Shown here: positions 1 to 8,023 of the stretch, in pieces
Layout: every line of letters begins with the position of its first letter
Position numbering within the stretch: the stretch's first letter is position 1
NCBI GenBank assembly: GCA_033763355.1
Contig: JANRKT010000389.1
Coordinates: 1 to 8,640 of the forward strand
From: JANRKT01 sp033763355
GTDB lineage: Bacteria > Bacteroidota > Bacteroidia > Chitinophagales > Chitinophagaceae
DNA length: 8,640 nt
Direction of reading: 5' to 3'
Position numbers and translations under genes: made by a program
Notes under the pieces: model-generated
Told to the model about the DNA's origin: nothing
What the model saw: only the letters and a program-made list of their open reading frames with translations
The model's database searches: none

Positions 1-76
1 AGTAATGAGGGTCCCGTTAGTGAGCTTTGAGTTAGATTGTCACAAACTCTGACGGCGCTTTAAAAAATATTAATAG
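1..76. other. Short leader before the first gene; no promoter seen
   Basis: These bases precede the first start codon. A preceding + strand gene could end here, either at the TGA at 28-30 (frame 1) or the TGA at 50-52 (frame 2), but too few codons remain to recognise a product. There is a TTTG at 26-29, but no TAnnTTTG-type Bacteroidota -7 element at suitable spacing downstream of it, so I do not call a promoter. The stretch just before the ATG (about 60-76) is very AT-rich, as is usual for translation starts in Bacteroidota. I see no terminator-like hairpin. Confidence 0.3.
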
Positions 77-2218
77 ATGAACTACAGAGCTTTTTTTCTT
101 CTTCTTGTCACTTTGTGTCTTTGCGGCTTTGTGTTTCAACCAAAAGCTCAGTTGATTAACCGAGAAGCCGTGGTCAAACGACATAATGTAAAAGTGGACA
201 AGATTGATTCATTTTCTTCTCTCACCGTTGGCAATGGCAATTTTGCATTTACAGTGGATGCAACAGGCATGCAGAGTTTCCCGGATGCTTATGCCAACGG
301 CGTACCATTGGGAACTCAATCTGTTTGGGGATGGCATAGTTTTTCCAATACGGAGGATTTAAAAATTGAAGAAGCACAGAAAATATATGAACTGGAAGGA
401 AGAAAAATTTCTTATACCGTTCAGTTAAAAGAGCCGGAACGAAGCAGGAAGGCAGTTGAATATTTTCGTGTTAACCCGCATCGGTTGCAATTGGGCAATA
501 TAGGACTGGAAATACTTAAAAAAGACGGTTCATTGGCGACTAAAGATGATATAGAAAATATAGATCAACAACTTGATTTGTGGAACGGAATAATTACCTC
601 TTCTTTTACTGTTGAAAATGTTCCGGTAAATATAAAATCAGTTTGCAGCCCCAATGAAGATGCCCTAACATTTAAAATTGAATCGCCTTTGCTGAATGAA
701 AAACGTATCAGCATCCGTTTAAGATTTCCTTATCCTAACGGCCAGTTTAAGGATGTGGGTAATAATTGGGCAAATGATGAGTCTCATTCTTCAGTTGCAA
801 AGCAGGAACACAATAGCATTTTCATTGAAAGAATACTGGATGACTTCAGATATAAAACAAGTGTGTACTGGTCGGCTGGATCGTCATTCAGAGAAAAGAG
901 CAGGCATTATTTCTTGATCACGCCTGAAAGAGTAAAAGATAATAGCTATGAACTGACCTGTTTGTTTGAGGGGAAAAAAAAGTTGTCTATTCTTACAGGA
1001 TTTAAGGCAATAAGCAAAGCCAGCAGTGAAACATGGAGAAAATTCTGGCTTAGTGGCGGCGCAGTAGATTTCTCTGCAGTCTCGGATAAGAGAGCATTCG
1101 AAATAGAAAGAAGGGTGATCTTATCACAATGGCTCACCAAAGTAAATTGTGCATCTACATATCCGCCGCAGGAAACGGGGTTAACATATAATAGCTGGTA
1201 TGGTAAGCCTCACCTCGAAATGCATTGGTGGCATGCTGTGCATTTTGCACAATGGGGAAGACCGGAACTGATGGAAAAAAGTTTCGACTGGTATTTCAGT
1301 GTTGCAGAAAAGGCAAAGCTGATTGCTAAACGGCAAGGTTTTGATGGATTACGCTGGCAAAAGATGACCGATCATAATGGTGATGAAGCACCATCTTCAG
1401 TTGGAGCTTTCCTCATCTGGCAGCAGCCACATTTTATTTATATGGCGGAAATGCTGTATCGTAGTAAGCCAACAAAACAAACAGTCAATAAATACAAAGA
1501 ACTGTTGTTTGCTACCGCCGATTTTATGGCTTCATTTCCTTCTTACAATCCGCAAACAAAAAAATACAATCTCGGTAAAGGATTGATTCCTGCACAGGAA
1601 TGTTTTGATGCGGTTTCAACGTTCAATCCAACTTATGAACTGTCTTACTGGAGTTGGGCATTGAATATAGCACAGCAATGGAGAATAAGAGCAGGGTTGC
1701 TACGAAACAAAAAATGGGATGAGATCATTAATAATCTGGCGCCATTGCCACAGGCAAATGGCGTTTATCTTGCTACAGAGAGTACCCCCGATTGTTATGA
1801 AACCGGTTCAAGATATTTAACTGATCATCCTGCTGTGCTGGCTGCATATAGTACAATCCCTGCAGCAAATGGACTGGATACCGTAATTATGAAAAATACA
1901 TTTGATACTGTTTGGAAAAAATGGCAATGGCACGAAACCTGGGGCTGGGATTTTCCATTGACTGCTATGACGGCTGCCCGTTTGCACCTGCCGGAGAAGG
2001 CTGTTGACGCTTTGCTGATGCCAATAAGAACGAATACATATTTGATCAATGGGCATAATTACCAGGATGAACGATTAACGATTTATTTACCCGGCAATGG
2101 TGGAGTATTGAATGCAGTAGCGATGATGTGTACAGGCACCGATGCCGATAAGGAGATTAATATTGGTTTCCCAAGAGAGTGGAAAGTGAAGTGGGAAGGA
2201 TTGAAGAAGATATTTTGA
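77..2218 (+). CDS. Secreted six-hairpin (GH65-like) glycosidase of unknown specificity
   Basis: The 713-residue protein starts with a signal peptide: MNYR, a hydrophobic core at about 5-20, and probable cleavage in PKA|Q near residue 24. Periplasmic or surface export is therefore expected. Residues about 45-320 look like a beta-sandwich domain opening with SLTVGNGNFAFTVDATG (48-64). Residues about 335-700 are rich in Trp and Tyr and resemble the (alpha/alpha)6 barrel of clan GH-L/GH65 enzymes, with NSWYGKPHLEMHWWH (372-386), DHNGDEAPSSVGAF (432-445) and PAQECFD (505-511) followed by NPTYELSYW (517-525). By eye, PAQECFD falls where GH65 enzymes carry GPDEYH, making Glu508 the candidate general acid; this is inference. 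The family commonly occurs in Bacteroidota polysaccharide loci, and I know of no firm activity. The reading frame is intact, and the ATG at 77 is supported by the signal peptide beginning directly at it. The next gene follows after 22 bases. The glycosidase-like fold call is fairly secure; the substrate is unknown. Confidence 0.8.
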   Translation: MNYRAFFLLLVTLCLCGFVFQPKAQLINREAVVKRHNVKVDKIDSFSSLTVGNGNFAFTVDATGMQSFPDAYANGVPLGTQSVWGWHSFSNTEDLKIEEAQKIYELEGRKISYTVQLKEPERSRKAVEYFRVNPHRLQLGNIGLEILKKDGSLATKDDIENIDQQLDLWNGIITSSFTVENVPVNIKSVCSPNEDALTFKIESPLLNEKRISIRLRFPYPNGQFKDVGNNWANDESHSSVAKQEHNSIFIERILDDFRYKTSVYWSAGSSFREKSRHYFLITPERVKDNSYELTCLFEGKKKLSILTGFKAISKASSETWRKFWLSGGAVDFSAVSDKRAFEIERRVILSQWLTKVNCASTYPPQETGLTYNSWYGKPHLEMHWWHAVHFAQWGRPELMEKSFDWYFSVAEKAKLIAKRQGFDGLRWQKMTDHNGDEAPSSVGAFLIWQQPHFIYMAEMLYRSKPTKQTVNKYKELLFATADFMASFPSYNPQTKKYNLGKGLIPAQECFDAVSTFNPTYELSYWSWALNIAQQWRIRAGLLRNKKWDEIINNLAPLPQANGVYLATESTPDCYETGSRYLTDHPAVLAAYSTIPAANGLDTVIMKNTFDTVWKKWQWHETWGWDFPLTAMTAARLHLPEKAVDALLMPIRTNTYLINGHNYQDERLTIYLPGNGGVLNAVAMMCTGTDADKEINIGFPREWKVKWEGLKKIF

Positions 2219-2240
2219 TCAAATAAAGCTTGTTGCAAAA

Positions 2241-5200
2241 ATGAAAATTATATTATTGATCATATCTTTTGTTACGGTCTGGCAATTTTCTTTTTGCCAG
2301 GATGAAAAACTATGGTATAACAAAGAGAGAACAATCCGCTACCAACCTGATGGAACCGATTTTGTCATAACTAACGGCAAGCGCAGATTTGTAAGGGCAT
2401 TGTACGGAACTAATACGGCCTTTCGTGTTGAAGCAGGCGACCTGCCGGAGTTTGCACTCTATGTGCCGGGAATGGGAGGAAATTTCAAATTCGGTATTGT
2501 CGTTGGCAATAGAAGCAAATGGTTGATTGAAGCAACATATATAAAAGCAACTTACAGACCCGGCTCTATGATTTACGAAATCAGGGATTCATTATTTGGA
2601 AACGGCAGTATGTATATAACAGTGCTGGCATTAGCTGATGCGGAAGGGATGATCATACAAACGAGATTTAAAAATATAACAGACAGTGCCGAACTTTTTT
2701 GGTTGTTTGGCGGAGCTTCTGGAAAAAAGTTTTCGAGAGACGGCGATATCGGCGCCGACCCTGAATCATCCTTTTACCTGCATGCAGATAACTGCAAAGA
2801 CAATATTTACACCATTGAGGAAAATAGTTTTTACCTGCAGTATGGTTCCGGAAAGTCCCTGACAGAAGAAGAACGGTACGAGATACAACATTTGCCGGAG
2901 GGTACTAAGCCCGCAGCAAGTGATGCAAAGAATGTAAAACAACTCGCAGGGTTATTTCCTGCTGGTTCATTGCTTAAACTGGCAGATGCGTCAGAGCAAA
3001 ACTTATCTCTTGATTTATACAATTCTAAAGTAACAACAGCGCCGGTTATTACCGGCAGAATAAAGATCAACAACGGTGAAAATTATTTTCTTGTTCAGGA
3101 TGCGGCATCAGCTGTTACAAATGAATACAGTTTGCTAAAAACATATTTTAATAAGGCGGAAGAAAAAAGAAAAGAGTTGGCATCAAGAGTGAAAGTGAAT
3201 ACGCCGGATAAGTATATCAATACTATTGGGGGTGCCTTAAGCCTGGCAGCTGATGCAATCTGGGAAGACCCATCTTACCTGCATGGTGCGGTTGCCTGGC
3301 GTATGCGGTTGAATGCCTGGCGTGGAGCCTATATAGCAGATCCATTAGGCTGGCATGACAGGGCCAGGAAACATTTTAGCAGTTATGCATTGTCGCAGGT
3401 TACTACACCACCTGTTACAGGAGTTGTCATGGATACTGCACTGCATTTGGCCCGTCACCAGGAAAAAATAGGCACTGCATTATTCAGTGATGGTTATATC
3501 TGCCGTAATCCCAACGGCGATATACGGGCACATCACTATGACATGAATCTTGTTTTTGTTGACCAGTTGCTCAACCATTTCAACTGGACAGGTGATACAA
3601 CATATGTTAGGGAGATGTGGCCACTGATCAAGCGGCATCTTGCATGGGAGAAAAGAAATTTTGATGGGGATGGTGACGGCTTGTATGATGCTTATGCAGC
3701 TATATGGGCCAGCGATGCCTTGCAATACAGCGGTGGTGGTGTTACCCATTCCTCTGCTTATAACTACCGGGCAAATAAATCAGCGGCAGAATTAGCCAAA
3801 TTGATTGGTGAAGATGGAACGATGTATCAAAAAGAAGCGGATAAAATCTTTGCTGCAATTCAAATCAACCTTTGGTTGCCAAAGCAGGGTTCGTTTGCCG
3901 AATATAAAGATCTTTTGGGAAAACAATTGGTTCATTCCTCTCCCGGTCTCTGGACGATCTATCATGCGATAGATGCAAAGCTTGCTGATCCCTTCCAGGC
4001 TTATCAGAATCTTCGGTATGTTGACAATCATATACCGCATATTCCGGTTAAGGCAAAAGGATTGAAAGAAACAGACTTGTATGTATTAAGCACCAGTAAC
4101 TGGCAACCTTATACCTGGTCCATTAATAATGTAGCACTGGCGGAGAACTTACATACCGCTTTGGCTTACTGGCAGGGGAACCGGAGTGATGAAGCCTATC
4201 GTTTGTGGCGCAGCGCTATTATTGAAAGCATGTATCTCGGCGCCAGCCCCGGTGGATTTCAGCAGTTGAGTTTTTATGATGCCATCCGCGGAGAATTATA
4301 TCGTGATTTTGCAGATCCGGTGGCTATGGCAGGCCGGACATTGGTGGAAGGACTGTTTGGTATACAACCGGATGCTTTGCATGATACACTCACGATACAA
4401 CCGGGTTATCCTTCCAATTGGAACTACGCAAGATTACAAGTTCCGGATGTGCATTTTGATTTTGAGAGAAACGGGAGTAAAGAGGTATATGTAATAGAAT
4501 CATTTTTTAAAATGAAATTGACTGTAAAATTATTGTTGAGGGCCTATAAGGAGTCAATTGAAAAAATTATCGTTAATGGAATTTCGGTAAAGTGGAGTGT
4601 AATAGATGCATCGGTGGGTAAGCCTTTGCTGCAGCTTGTGTTGCCTGCGGAAAAAAAATATTCAATTACTGTTTATTGGAAAGGTAACTCACTGAGAGAA
4701 GACAAAACAATGCATAAGGTTGCGTATGGTAAAAGATTTGAGTTAGCATTACCCGGAGTAAAATTGTTAAAAGCGTACGATCCGCAAGGTGCGGTCGGTG
4801 ATATTGGTTTAAGCGAGAATAAAATTGCCGGTATAGCTTCAGGAAATTTTTTGAAAGCAACTTTTTTTGTGAAAGTAAAACAGGGAATATTTGAATGGTG
4901 GCAGCCAGTTAATTTAAATGTACTGCCCAACCCGGGTAGTTTTTTAAGAGTTTCTGGAACGTCTTCTTTTGTTACAGGTACAAAACAATTCAGTAAAGTT
5001 GATTTGAGTAACTACCTCAACGATAAAGTCACCAACATTTTCAAACACCAGTATCTTTCGCCAAGACCATCGGGCCCAACACTTCAATTGCCTATCCAGG
5101 GTATTGGGAACTGGTGTTATCCTTTAACAATGGCAGATATTAATGATGCAGGAGTTAGAAAAGAGGCAAGTGATAAGAATGAGATCAGTAATCCTGAAGG

Positions 5201-5711
5201 AATTCCGTTTGCCACTCCATCAGACAGTACATTGAACAATATTGTTTTTACCTCTCAATGGGACAATTTTCCGGATTCAGTTATTGTTCCGCTTACAGGT
5301 AATGCTTCACAAATTCATTTATTGATGGCAGGAAGCACTAATCCTATGCAAAGCCGGATGATCAACGGAATAGTGGTGGTTCAATACACGGATGGAACAG
5401 GCGATACTCTGGAATTGGATAATCCGGGCAACTGGTGGCCGATTGAGCAGGATTATTATACAGATGGGTACGCATTTACCACCACATGGAAGGAAAAGCC
5501 TGAAAGATTGTATTTAAGAGAAGGCAGGTTTGCAAAAGTGCTGGAATCTTACGGCACGATAAAAGGATTTAGTAATATGGCGATTGATGGAGGTGCCGCT
5601 ACTGTGCTCAACATGTATTTAAATAAGAATAAAAGGCTTCAGTCTTTAACAGTTCATGCTGTTGCCAATGATGTAGTGATTGGATTGATGGCAGCCACAC
5701 TGACAAGATGA
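2241..5711 (+). CDS. Large secreted six-hairpin glycosidase-like protein (probably DUF4450 type)
   Basis: This 1156-residue protein has an N-terminal signal peptide (hydrophobic 3-17, cleavage likely around SFC|Q at 19-20; the Cys lacks a good lipobox). Residues about 25-290 look like an N-terminal beta-sandwich. Residues about 320-700 look like an (alpha/alpha)6 barrel, with WRMRLNAWRGAYIADPLGWH (353-372), RAHHYDMNLVFVDQLL (429-444), the acidic loop DGDGDGLYDAY (475-485) and SGGGVTHSSAYNY (497-509). EGLFGIQPDALHDTLTIQPG (703-722) matches the closing beta-sandwich element typical of GH78/GH95-like enzymes. A further C-terminal region (about 820-1156) contains WDNFPDSVIVPLTG (1007-1020), AGSTNPMQSRMINGI (1030-1044) and NWWPIEQDYYTDG (1064-1076). 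Length and these motifs fit, from memory, the Bacteroidota DUF4450 proteins. Catalytic residues cannot be assigned; Asp367, Asp434 and the 475-479 acidic loop are candidates. An exported glycan hydrolase role beside GH105 and GH43-like enzymes is inference. Confidence 0.78.
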   Translation: MKIILLIISFVTVWQFSFCQDEKLWYNKERTIRYQPDGTDFVITNGKRRFVRALYGTNTAFRVEAGDLPEFALYVPGMGGNFKFGIVVGNRSKWLIEATYIKATYRPGSMIYEIRDSLFGNGSMYITVLALADAEGMIIQTRFKNITDSAELFWLFGGASGKKFSRDGDIGADPESSFYLHADNCKDNIYTIEENSFYLQYGSGKSLTEEERYEIQHLPEGTKPAASDAKNVKQLAGLFPAGSLLKLADASEQNLSLDLYNSKVTTAPVITGRIKINNGENYFLVQDAASAVTNEYSLLKTYFNKAEEKRKELASRVKVNTPDKYINTIGGALSLAADAIWEDPSYLHGAVAWRMRLNAWRGAYIADPLGWHDRARKHFSSYALSQVTTPPVTGVVMDTALHLARHQEKIGTALFSDGYICRNPNGDIRAHHYDMNLVFVDQLLNHFNWTGDTTYVREMWPLIKRHLAWEKRNFDGDGDGLYDAYAAIWASDALQYSGGGVTHSSAYNYRANKSAAELAKLIGEDGTMYQKEADKIFAAIQINLWLPKQGSFAEYKDLLGKQLVHSSPGLWTIYHAIDAKLADPFQAYQNLRYVDNHIPHIPVKAKGLKETDLYVLSTSNWQPYTWSINNVALAENLHTALAYWQGNRSDEAYRLWRSAIIESMYLGASPGGFQQLSFYDAIRGELYRDFADPVAMAGRTLVEGLFGIQPDALHDTLTIQPGYPSNWNYARLQVPDVHFDFERNGSKEVYVIESFFKMKLTVKLLLRAYKESIEKIIVNGISVKWSVIDASVGKPLLQLVLPAEKKYSITVYWKGNSLREDKTMHKVAYGKRFELALPGVKLLKAYDPQGAVGDIGLSENKIAGIASGNFLKATFFVKVKQGIFEWWQPVNLNVLPNPGSFLRVSGTSSFVTGTKQFSKVDLSNYLNDKVTNIFKHQYLSPRPSGPTLQLPIQGIGNWCYPLTMADINDAGVRKEASDKNEISNPEGIPFATPSDSTLNNIVFTSQWDNFPDSVIVPLTGNASQIHLLMAGSTNPMQSRMINGIVVVQYTDGTGDTLELDNPGNWWPIEQDYYTDGYAFTTTWKEKPERLYLREGRFAKVLESYGTIKGFSNMAIDGGAATVLNMYLNKNKRLQSLTVHAVANDVVIGLMAATLTR

Positions 5712-5718
5712 AAGGGAG
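5712..5718 (+). promoter_or_regulatory. Purine-rich AAGGGAG touching an ATG (start-site ambiguity)
   Basis: AAGGGAG lies directly between the stop of the preceding gene (5709-5711) and an in-frame ATG at 5719. It resembles a Shine-Dalgarno core but has zero spacing to that ATG and about 30 bases to the next in-frame ATG at 5749, so it suits neither as a classical ribosome binding site. The ATG at 5749 instead has an AT-rich leader (about 5730-5748), which is the usual Bacteroidota context, and it gives an N-terminus closer to that of the YiaK family. Confidence 0.25.
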
Positions 5719-5748
5719 ATGTTTTATCTTTCCAATTCAAATTTTACC

Positions 5749-6768
5749 ATGGAGGGAAAAAAGGATGCCATACTGATACCTGCAGCCGAAATGCAACAGC
5801 ATTTTGAAAATGTTCTTATTAAAAATGGATTTCAAAAAGATACGGCTTTGCAACTGGCAATAGCATTTACGGAGAATAGTGCTGATGGTGTTTATACACA
5901 TGGGGTCAATCGTTTTCCCCGCTTTATTGAATATATACAGAAGGGATATATAAAAAAAGACGTGGTACCATCACTTAAAACTAAATTCAATTCAATAGAG
6001 CAATGGGACGGTAATCTTGGCCCTGGCATTTTGAATGCTGCGTTTGCAACGGATCAGAGTATGAAATTATCGGACGAAAACGGAATAGGCTGTGTGGCTT
6101 TAAGCAATACTAATCACTGGATGCGGGGCGGAAGATATGGATGGCAGGCAGCAAAAGCAGGTTATGTTTTTATTGGATGGACCAACACCATTGCCAATAT
6201 GCCGGGCTGGGGGGCTAAGGATGCCAGATTGGGTAATAACCCATTGGTGATTGCATTACCATATTATGATGATGCGATAGTACTCGATATGGCTATGTCG
6301 CAATATTCATTTGGTGCTATGGAACTCTCCGTGTTGAAGAATGAGAAATTATCTGTGACCGGCGGGTTTGACAGTGAAGGAAATCTTACCAATGATCCGG
6401 CTGGTATACTTAAATCAAAAAGACCGGTGCCAATTGGTTATTGGAAAGGAGCAGGTTTATCATTGTTACTTGATATACTTGCCGCCGTTTTATCCGGAGG
6501 GCTGTCAACACATGAAATCAGTAAAAGAGAAGCAGAATACGGGTTGTCACAGGTATTTATCAGTATCAATCTAAAGAAGCTACCCCATCATTCATCTATT
6601 CCGGGTATTATTGAAAATATCATTAACGATTATAAACAATCTATTCCACAGGATAGTAAAACAGTTATCACTTTCCCTGGAGAAAGAGTTTTGCGGACAA
6701 GAAAACAAAATCTTGAAAATGGAATTCCTGTAATGCCGGAAGTATGGAATCAAATTTTAAAATTGTAA
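5749..6768 (+). CDS. yiaK: YiaK-like 2,3-diketo-L-gulonate reductase (Ldh_2 family oxidoreductase)
   Basis: This cytoplasmic NAD(P)H-dependent reductase belongs to the malate/L-lactate dehydrogenase (Ldh_2) family. It matches remembered E. coli YiaK (DlgD) along its full length. Shared blocks, numbered from the 5749 start, are GVYTHGVNRFPRFI (47-60), SIEQWDG (82-88), NTNHWMRGGRYGWQAA (120-135), WTNTIANMPGWGAKDAR (144-160), GGFDSEGNLT (205-214), PIGYWKGAGLS (228-238) and YGLSQVFI (264-271). His51 corresponds to the catalytic His44 of YiaK. E. coli YiaK reduces 2,3-diketo-L-gulonate to 3-keto-L-gulonate. There is no signal peptide, so this is the only intracellular enzyme in the window. An in-frame ATG at 5719 would add 10 residues; I prefer 5749 because 339 residues is closer to the family length (332 in YiaK). 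In this pectin-type setting the true substrate may be another keto-uronate. The family assignment is very secure, the exact substrate less so. Confidence 0.9.
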   Translation: MEGKKDAILIPAAEMQQHFENVLIKNGFQKDTALQLAIAFTENSADGVYTHGVNRFPRFIEYIQKGYIKKDVVPSLKTKFNSIEQWDGNLGPGILNAAFATDQSMKLSDENGIGCVALSNTNHWMRGGRYGWQAAKAGYVFIGWTNTIANMPGWGAKDARLGNNPLVIALPYYDDAIVLDMAMSQYSFGAMELSVLKNEKLSVTGGFDSEGNLTNDPAGILKSKRPVPIGYWKGAGLSLLLDILAAVLSGGLSTHEISKREAEYGLSQVFISINLKKLPHHSSIPGIIENIINDYKQSIPQDSKTVITFPGERVLRTRKQNLENGIPVMPEVWNQILKL

Positions 6769-6778
6769 TTATTGTTTT

Positions 6779-8023
6779 ATGCAAAAAATAAGTTTGACTC
6801 TTTGCCTTTTAATTTTTAGTCAAGTAATATCGGCACAAACTGAATATGCAGTAAAGCTTGCTGAAACGATCATGAATACATACAAAGATTCAATGGTTGT
6901 AAAAAAGTATGCAAGCCACCTGGAACAGGACAATCAGATACCCGAAGGCCAAACCGCCGAACAGGCGCAATTGGGCAGGCCCGCTGTGTGGAATTATGAA
7001 ATGGGTGTAGTGTTAATTGGTTTTGAAAAACTGGCGCAGGCAAAAAATAATGAAAAATATTTGGCTTATACAAAAAAAATAATTGATCATTTTATTACTG
7101 TCAAAGGAGAAATAAGAACCTATGACCCCGAGGAATACAACCTCGATAATATTCCTTCAGGAAGACAATTGCTTCACCTTTACCAACGCACGAAAGAAGA
7201 GAAGTATAAAATTGCAGCTACCATTTTATATAACCAACTGACCTGGCAACCAAGAAATAAAACTGGCGGTTACTGGCATAAATTAAAATATCCGACCCAA
7301 ATGTGGCTTGACGGTTTATATATGGCGCAGCCTTTTGCGGCGGAGTATGCTTTGATGTTTAATGATGATAAAAAGTTTGATGATATCATCAACCAGTTTG
7401 TGTGGATGGAAATCAAAAGCAGGGACAGCAAAACAGGTTTGCTTTATCATGGTTGGGATGAAAGCCGATTACAAAGATGGGCTAACCCGAAGACTGGTCT
7501 TTCACCCGAATTCTGGAGCCGGGCTATGGGCTGGTATATAATGGGCTTGGTAGATGTGCTGGATTATATTCCCCCAAATCATAAACGCCGGACAGAATTA
7601 ATTGCCATATTAAACCGGTTGTCAGCAGCATTAATAAAATTTCAGGATGCAAAAGAGGGTGTGTGGTGGCAGGTAACGGATAAAGCCGGTAAAGAATTGA
7701 ATTACCTGGAGTCTTCTTCGTCTGCCATGTTTGTTTATGCATTGTCAAAAGCGGTGCGTAAAAGTTATATCAGCCGTTCTTATTTGCCCGCAATAAAAAA
7801 GGGTTTTAACGGTATTATTAAAAATTTTGTTGAAACGGATACAAATGGTAGCGTGCATTATATGAGGGCTGTTGCCGGAGCAGGACTTGGTGGTAAACCT
7901 TATCGTGACGGAACCTATGATTATTATGTAAATGAACCCAAACGGGATGATGATCTGAAAGCTATCGGACCTTTTTTACAGGCTTGTTTGGAATATGAGC
8001 TATTAACTCAAAAAGCTAATTAA
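6779..8023 (+). CDS. Secreted GH105 unsaturated rhamnogalacturonyl hydrolase (YteR/YesR-like)
   Basis: The enzyme hydrolyses the 4,5-unsaturated galacturonate from the non-reducing end of lyase-generated rhamnogalacturonan oligosaccharides, by hydrating the enol double bond. A signal peptide (MQKIS, hydrophobic core, VISA|Q at 16-20) indicates export. The (alpha/alpha)6-barrel blocks are GRPAVWNYEMGVVLIGF (66-82), NLDNIPSGRQLLHLY (121-135), PTQMWLDGLYMAQPF (172-186), LLYHGWDES (221-229), PEFWSRAMGWY (243-253) and YLESSSSAMFVYAL (309-322). Asp123, Asp178, His224, Arg248 and Trp252 keep exactly the spacing of Asp88, Asp143, His189, Arg213 and Trp217 of Bacillus YteR as I remember it, with Asp178 as the catalytic acid/base, so the enzyme should be active. 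The C-terminal GTYDYYVNEPKRDDD (378-392) also fits the family. At 414 residues it is somewhat longer than YteR, mainly from the signal peptide. It starts 10 bases after the reductase gene. GH88 is the nearest alternative but fits less well. Confidence 0.93.
   Translation: MQKISLTLCLLIFSQVISAQTEYAVKLAETIMNTYKDSMVVKKYASHLEQDNQIPEGQTAEQAQLGRPAVWNYEMGVVLIGFEKLAQAKNNEKYLAYTKKIIDHFITVKGEIRTYDPEEYNLDNIPSGRQLLHLYQRTKEEKYKIAATILYNQLTWQPRNKTGGYWHKLKYPTQMWLDGLYMAQPFAAEYALMFNDDKKFDDIINQFVWMEIKSRDSKTGLLYHGWDESRLQRWANPKTGLSPEFWSRAMGWYIMGLVDVLDYIPPNHKRRTELIAILNRLSAALIKFQDAKEGVWWQVTDKAGKELNYLESSSSAMFVYALSKAVRKSYISRSYLPAIKKGFNGIIKNFVETDTNGSVHYMRAVAGAGLGGKPYRDGTYDYYVNEPKRDDDLKAIGPFLQACLEYELLTQKAN

Noticed and set aside
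26..60. Bacteroidota-type promoter beginning with TTTG at 26-29
   Set aside because: No TAnnTTTG -7 element lies at the expected distance, and a single TTTG is common by chance in AT-rich DNA.
77..148. Lipoprotein signal from the Cys residues in LCLCGF of the first protein, or SFC of the second (2241-2300)
   Set aside because: Neither Cys is preceded by a proper lipobox (L-[AS]-[GA]-C type), and both fit better as signal-peptidase I substrates with cleavage before a Gln.
1817..2056. Minus-strand open frames inside the first gene (also 946-1140 and 1825-2049)
   Set aside because: They lie wholly inside a long, well-conserved + strand gene and their translations show no recognisable domain or signal peptide; they are antisense shadows.
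2219..2240. Terminator or regulatory element in the gap between the first two genes
   Set aside because: The gap is 22 bases with no inverted repeat or T-tract; it looks like a simple operon spacer.
3480..4040. Minus-strand open frames inside the 1156-residue gene (3480-3749 and 3792-4040, also 2831-3073 and 4666-4930)
   Set aside because: They are antisense to a clearly coding region with family-like motifs and have no domain content of their own.
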